DNA of 64,000 bases from Acanthaster planci (taxonomy: Eukaryota > Echinodermata > Asteroidea > Valvatida > Acanthasteridae), in assembly GCF_001949145.1 (NCBI RefSeq), contig NW_019091440.1, positions 1,514,753 through 1,578,752 of the forward strand, written 5' to 3'. Positions 58,790 to 64,000 of the stretch are shown one piece after another. Positions within the stretch are counted from its first letter, which is position 1. Each line of letters begins with the position of its first letter. Below the pieces are notes generated by a model. That model was not told the DNA's origin and ran no database searches. It saw only the letters and a program-made list of their open reading frames with translations. Both the position numbers and the translations under genes were made by a program.

Positions 58790-59060
58790 CCACGAGACAT
58801 GTAAGCCATACTGTTGAATATTCACGAGTGGCCGTATTTCTGCGCATCTACTTAACCGGCTCGACGCGAGCGTGCTCTCTGCTATTGAATTACGCCGCAG
58901 AGATCCTAATAAACCCGGGCTGCCCGTGTTTAGCGTGTCCGCGATTCCTGCGCCTCATATTAGACCTGTCATTCCACAGGAAGACGGTTGGGGAAGGGGG
59001 GTGTCAGTCTGCGTAGATCGAGCTGCAGATGGGGAATCCGCACCGTGCTGCGATCAGTTT
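58790..59060. promoter_or_regulatory. CpG-containing regulatory-like island
   Basis: The block contains CCGGCTCGACGCGAGCG, GAATTACGCCGCAG, CTAATAAACCCGGGC and CCGCGATTCCTGCGCC, with homeodomain-like AATTA and TAATAAA cores among CpG words. Two overlapping plus-strand frames (82 and 63 codons) differ in frame and match nothing known. It is a candidate conserved non-coding element. Confidence 0.4.
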
Positions 59061-59658
59061 TGAAATTTGGCACTGTGCCAGGTTTTCACAGTTGCCGGGT
59101 AATTGGTTTATCTGGGTAGTCGAGTTATGTGAATACAGATTCTCAATGCAATGCACTGTACATGTCCTGCAATATCACTTGAAAGGATTCAAACAGTAAA
59201 TCTGAAATGCCTTGTAAATGTTTATTCCAATATTTCTATTTTGACACCATCAAATGAACTTTTACATTCCCTGTTTATAGAATTCTACAGACGGCATATT
59301 TACTTTTTGTTAAAGATTCATTTCTCCAAAGCGGAAGACCGAAAACAGGAAAAGGCCTAAAAGAGCAGACTGTTCAAGTCAGTATCAGGAACGTGTGGGG
59401 AAAAATGCACTTGCAAAATGAACATTTGACAATACACAGTGCAGACATTGCCAATCAAGGCAATCAATTCCAAAGAGCTTCCAAAAGACACCCATTCCCA
59501 TTACAATCGACAGGACCTTCATTTGTATAACAGGTGACATTTCATTGTTAAGTTAGCCAACCATCATCCTGGTGCCAAAAGGCATTACATAATGCAGCAT
59601 ATAGAAGTTGAACAGCACCTTGGTCTAGAAAGGTTATGATTCCTGCACAAGTTGTGCT
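59061..59658. other. non-coding stretch
   Basis: No gene or repeat can be supported here; the 69-codon plus-strand frame at 59151-59360 is unremarkable. Confidence 0.5.
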
Positions 59659-59920
59659 CCAGGAGCCAATTTCATAGAGCTGCTCAGCACAAAATCTGCT
59701 TAAGCGCAAAAAACCTTGCTTGCAAAACAAAGGTTACCAGCTCAAAATCCATGTGATTGTCATGCTAACCAAAAGACAGGTGAATACCAGTCCAAACCAA
59801 TATATACATGTACATTTACAACACATGGGGTTTTGGCTAGTAACCTACATGTAATTTGTCAAGCAAGGTTTTTCACGCTTAAGCAAATAGCCCAAGCAGA
59901 TTTTTGAAATTGGCCCCTGG
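59659..59920. repeat. MITE with CCAGG-GCCAATTTCA termini
   Basis: The left end CCAGGAGCCAATTTCATAG and right end TTTGAAATTGGCCCCTGG are inverted repeats. The complementarity continues with AAATCTGCTTAAGCG, AAAAACCTTGCTTG on the left and AAGCAAGGTTTTTCACGCTTAAGC on the right, a terminal repeat of about 60 bp. The centre is about 140 bp and AT-rich, with AGGTTACCAGC and TGGCTAGTAACCT also pairing. I recognise the style (GCCAATTTCATAGAGCTGCTTAAGCA) as a frequent dispersed element of echinoderm-type genomes. Decayed relatives may lie at 5930-6070, 20050-20215 and 39330-39490. Confidence 0.85.
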
Positions 59921-60617
59921 TATTTCTAGCACAGCATGACGAAAATGTTGTAGTCCATCAGTCGAAGGCATGTGCGTGAATACCGGAGGCCATTTTGTGC
60001 CCTGAAAAATGTTTACATGTACATATGCGAGAGTATTCACGCCGATGGATGGAATATTCCTGTATGATGCTGCCGCATGGGTTGTACACTGTGTATGGGC
60101 ATGGTCTCGTATTCAAGGTTTTTGATGAACTGATAAAAATCCACCATTTCTGGTAAAGCCATCTTTTCTCCCTATGCATTGTGGCAAGGACAAGGCAAGG
60201 ACCGAAATTTCAACCAGACCGGACACAATGTCTGCCATTCCAATTCCCACTTGTCTTGAGACCGGCTCAATGGCAACTCCAACCTTCTTTGTGTCGGTCC
60301 CGCCTCCATTAACTGGTCGTGAAATTTCAGTCGCTGTGGCAACCATTATGATAGGTTTCAATGGTTTTGAATGGGTGCGAGAGAGACGACATGCTGAATC
60401 ACTTTAGAATGTAATTGCCAATTCAATTTCGTCGTCAGCCACAGAATAAAAACCAAAAAAAAAGAAGAAGAGAACATCGCAAGTGAAATAAGAAACTGTG
60501 CCAAATCCTTAAAAAAAATCCTCATATGTTTATGTATGCCTTTGCACACCAACAAAACGAACATGTGCATTGTCATATGCATGCCTTAGTATACTAGACT
60601 TTTTAGACAGTATAAGA
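59921..60617. other. non-coding stretch
   Basis: No gene is seen. A YY1-like GGCCATTTTG is at about 59988. An X-box-like GTCGCTGTGGCAAC (one mismatch) is at about 60330. Facing frames at 60113-60407 are open on both strands. Confidence 0.42.
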
Positions 60618-60858
60618 GTAAATTCCAGAAATTCGGGGTCCAAAAGTGTGACATTTTTGTGTCCCTGTTACATCTGACCTGTGTTCTTTGACACAAAAAT
60701 ATCACCGGAATTGATTTCAAACTATTCCTATTTGTTTGGCAGGCAATTTGCATTAACTGATCGCTCTTGAAAATTAGACAATGTTTTCTGAGCTTACAAA
60801 ATCACGTCAGATGTGACAGGGACACAAAAAAATGGACCCCTAATTTCTGGAATGACCC
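60618..60858 (-). repeat. MITE family X, copy 2 (reverse)
   Basis: Its reverse complement begins GGGTCATTCCAGAAATTAGG and follows copy 1 (52176-52418) through TGTCACATCTGAC, AACAAATAGGAATAG and GGTCAGATGTAAC to the opposite terminal repeat. Both terminal repeats are intact to about 50 bp. With copy 1 it forms an inverted pair about 8.2 kb apart. Confidence 0.9.
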
Positions 60859-61319
60859 ATAATGATCTTCAAGTCATTCTTAAAAAATCACATTCCCAGT
60901 GTCTTATTTATAAAATCTATTTTCAGCATTCCTGTGCGTGTTTTTGGAGCCACTTTTTGCGCAGTGCTAAATTCATTTTTTTTCCTACATTGTAGCAACT
61001 GCTCATGATTACACTCTCCGCCATATGGTCACAACGGTGACACGGTCACATGTAAACCCCTAATTTCACGAGTGCCATTACTGGCCCACAAAATAAAGCG
61101 AACCGGATCGCACAAGTGCTCATCCTTTTTAATTTCCAAGAGTGCAGCTACCAGCGGGTAAATCTTTCTCTTTGGCAGAGATCTTTTAGCCTCATCTCAG
61201 GCTTTTACACATATTGCTAAAGATTCTGAAGAGAGAGAAAAATATCTGTGCATGCATACATTTGTAAAATGTGCCGTACGGCTCCATTTCATGAAGTGCG
61301 CCAAGTGCAGGGCACATGA
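60859..61319. other. non-coding stretch
   Basis: AT-rich to mixed sequence with CCGGATCG and TAATTTCACG words at about 61060-61120. No gene, repeat pair or clear site. Confidence 0.42.
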
Positions 61320-61560
61320 TCTGTTATCAGAACGGGAAGAGATTCAAAGGAGACATCTCTCACTCGATGGAGGACACAGGTAGGGATCCGACCAACCGTC
61401 TGGCGCAGCGATTACACCGAGTCTGCTCTGGGATTAACCAAGGAAGACCCCAGCTAATGAAACGGGCGGAGGAAAGGCAGGCCGTTCTGCCGCCTGGGTC
61501 AGTCAGTGAACCTATAAGAAGAAGGCTCAGATTTTTTCTCTCTCTTTTTGGAGTGTGAAT
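61320..61560. promoter_or_regulatory. regulatory-like island (or unrecognised exon)
   Basis: This is a complex block with CCGACCAACCGTCTGGCGCAGCG, GGGATTAACCAAGG and CAGCTAATGAAACGGGCGG. An 80-codon plus-strand frame (61316-61558) spans it exactly and is Arg/Gln-rich, but a 70-codon minus-strand frame is open over the same bases. I see no domain or splice pair. Conserved element and exon are both possible; I favour the former. Confidence 0.3.
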
Positions 61561-64000
61561 GGCTGTCTTCATTACTGACAGGACACCGACCTTTTCTGTG
61601 GGGCACGAGGGAGGTTGACAGCCCCTGACGTTTACTCACATGGCAAAGGTTTGATGCTCAATCTTGTCAGGTACATCTTTCAATTCCAGATTGCCGTGTC
61701 TGCTGGCGGAAATAATCCTAGATGCACTGAAATCTGTTTCAGTAGGTGACTTTTTCCCATTTAGTTGAAAAAAAAGAAGCAAGATGCTTCTTAATTCGTA
61801 TTTCAAAAGGTTGAACTTGTCAACACATTTCCTAGCTGGTTGCCAGAAAAATAAACATTACATGAACATGTATTTCTGTTGACTCTCCGCTCTCCACTGA
61901 TGAATGTTCGGACTGCAGAAGACATGTTAAGCCCACTCAGAAAATTCTTCAACCATTAAAGGGTGCAACCAACAATGTCCCTCAAGATGTTGAACAACCG
62001 GAGAGACCTCTATTCTATTTTCAGCCAATAACATATGACAATCAAAGAGCAGGGTCCTATCCCACAGGGGTGTCTACGAAAAACGTTGGGGGGAAATTAT
62101 TTCTGCAAAATGCAAACAAATTCTCGAGCAGTCCTACATGGAAAAGACATTGGAAATAGAGAAATTCATACTTCAGCGACTAAGAACAAACTCTTCAGCT
62201 TGTCAAGCATTCTGCAAATCTTTGAGGACACTGACACTGACGGAGGTGACGGGGACTTCTTGCAATCCGCTAACCTAGCAACCTTCGAGTTGGCCCCTGG
62301 CTGGGATTGCCATTCTCCAAAAGCCACGGTTCACCGATTTCAAAACAGTTTTTTTTTCTGGTCTCGTCTTGGAAAAACAGTCGAGGTCAAAATCAGCACA
62401 GTCACGGCACGACCAACCAACAAATGGTTCCCATTCCTGTATTGGCCTCCCACATAAAAAAATTAACGTTTCATCAAATTAAGGCTTTGGGAAATCGAAA
62501 ACAGATTTTCCCTGAGTGGATTGACTGATGTACTCTGCAGTCCACAAAGGGTAATTTTGAAAAACATCGCAGAATGACAGAGCGTGCCCCTATCTTGATT
62601 TCTGGTCACTGAGGAAAAGAAGTGAGAGGCACGATTCGAATGTAAAAACTCTCAGATTTATGTCCTAGTTTAATGGCCCATCAAGCTGTGGTGTTTACAC
62701 ACTGAAAGCTATGTCTCCCAGATGGCATATATCACTTGTTCTTCACATAGAAAAAGAAACTCGCTGGAAATGAAGTGATAAACTTGCCATTTCAAATATT
62801 CTGTCACATTGTAGTGTACATTGCATCAACTGTGGACAGAATTTTTATGCGATGTCTCACTGCAAAGTTCTTTAAAAAACTAGCAAATCGGTTTGAAAAT
62901 TTTCTGTAAGTACGGTCATACATGTACATGTACCTACAGAGAAAACAGGCCTATTATTACAATGTACGTGGTACTGTGCTCATGTATCATTTGGGTCTTT
63001 TCAAGTGCATTATATTTTAAAAGGTTCCTAAGGATTGGTGATTCATGTAAGCATAGAGTGAAACACAAAGGTAGCAATTCTCAGAGCCAGTCAGGGTGAA
63101 ATTGCAGGAAAACAAAATTTCCACAAAATAATCGCCAGAGGTTCGGAGGGCCTAACAATGGTAACAGTGTCTCGGGCCTAGAGTATTGCGTTTGCCCAAT
63201 GGCATCCCTTTGTGTGTTCCACAGCAACTTTCAGATATACCATAAAACAAACCATTGAAAAAAATTGATTGAGAAGTCCTGAAATCAGCAAAATCTGATG
63301 AAAAACTTCCTGAGATCAATTCTCACCCTGTTAAGTTCTCCATACATGTACCTTCAACTCTGCCCAGCCTTATAGTGCAGAAGTTTCTACAGCAAAGCAC
63401 CAAACCAATGCCCCTGCCCCATCCTTCTGCAGACTCCGCCCACACCAATCAGAAATTGTTTGCTCTGTATCCCATCTCCTCCAATCCCCCTCAACAATCC
63501 ATCACCATTACCGTCCACAACTTGATCCATTTCACTCATCGGCAGCGCCCGAGCCTCGTCGGCTTTCAGAATTCAGAGTCAGGAGTGGCATTTGCGGAGG
63601 CATTTTTACCCAGTGGGGGGGGGGAAGATGGAGCCCGGGAACCAGACTCAAGACTGCCCTTGTCACCAGATCGCTGCCGCTCAGGCATGAATGCCACCAA
63701 AGATGGAGAGAGGCAAGTATCGTTTTTCCAGATGCCCGACTCCGGGCTGGAGGATTTGTGGCAGGATTTGGACCCGGGATTTGATTCCAAGAGGGCAGGC
63801 TTGGTATTTTTATTCTCTAAATCCAGACCTTCAGCTCTTTCTGGTATTTTTCAGGTTGCTGCATATTCTCATTTTCCATATCAATGACTTACTCCAAATA
63901 CATGTACAAACAGATGTTGTTAACAAAACTGCACAACGGCCAATCAAATGCCGATCCAAATGTCAATCAAAAATTTCAACAATGAAATGGTCATAAATAT
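61561..64000. other. non-coding stretch to the window end
   Basis: No gene is recognised. The 140-codon frame at 62035-62457 contains DTDTDGGDGD, which only superficially resembles an EF-hand loop. The 170-codon frame at 63375-63887 faces a 74-codon minus-strand frame and shows no domain. A G10 run lies at about 63616-63625 and a TACATG run at 62918-62930. The 63540-63790 part is GC-balanced and could be another element. Confidence 0.42.

Noticed and set aside
62035-62457. EF-hand-like DTDTDGGDGD in a 140-codon frame
   Set aside because: Loop position 8 should be hydrophobic but is Asp, position 12 should be Asp or Glu but is Leu, and the flanking helices are absent.
63375-63887. 170-codon plus-strand open frame
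   Set aside because: It overlaps a 74-codon minus-strand frame, has no domain or localisation signal, and its length is not far above chance for the window.
1-64000. CRISPR arrays, operons, bacterial genes, rRNA, or well-known animal miRNAs
   Set aside because: No regularly spaced direct repeats, no dense ORFs and no rRNA-like stretch. The mature sequences of common conserved miRNAs (for example let-7, miR-1, miR-9, miR-124) were looked for by eye and not seen.

Overview
This window is animal (eukaryotic nuclear) DNA in which I find no supportable protein-coding gene. It has no dense ORFs, no operons and no long open frame with a recognisable domain. The longest ATG-started frames (139 to 218 codons) look like chance openings: several have other open frames on the opposite strand and none shows a family motif. 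The DNA reads as introns or a gene desert: AT-rich sequence with poly-A runs, many small dispersed repeats, and islands of high-complexity, CpG-containing sequence with homeodomain-type TAATTA cores.

The repeats suggest a marine deuterostome, most likely an echinoderm such as a sea star or sea urchin, with hemichordate or amphioxus as alternatives. The signs are recurrent TACATGTA and TAGGCCTA words, tRNA-derived SINEs (two with a centre like the Deu-domain of deuterostome SINEs), and several foldback or MITE elements. This comes from recognition of sequence style, not from a search.

Layout. 1-7 kb: an opening regulatory-like island, a tRNA-like SINE head, a 158-160 bp tandem duplication, a 97-bp minisatellite and a perfect RFX X-box (6318). 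7-14 kb: a 145-bp inverted repeat able to form a long hairpin (7178-7322), a TACATGTA-rich patch, nested palindromes (12653-12732) and a cluster of nine nuclear-receptor half-sites (13326-13448). 16-23 kb: a purine-rich island, a minus-strand SINE, homeodomain-type islands and a Deu-like SINE (22611-22880). 26-37 kb: a YY1/CCAAT/CRE cluster, a small MITE, a second perfect X-box (27805), tandem duplications, a palindromic MITE and paired MITF/TFE-type M-boxes (35488-35519). 37-46 kb: the most CpG-rich islands, including a GC-box and G-run island at 42.6-42.96 kb (the best promoter candidate), a second Deu-like SINE and two adjacent MITEs (45364-45733, 45771-45909). 49-64 kb: a tandem repeat with a GTCCCCACAAG palindrome, two copies of one MITE in opposite orientation (52176-52418, 60618-60858), a third X-box group, a CTCF-like site and more islands.

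The simplest reading is a regulatory landscape around or within a developmental gene whose exons lie outside the window or are too short to recognise unaided. I found no novel protein system. The best leads are the hairpin locus, the nuclear-receptor cluster, the X-boxes, the M-box pair and the inverted MITE pair. Island boundaries are drawn by eye.
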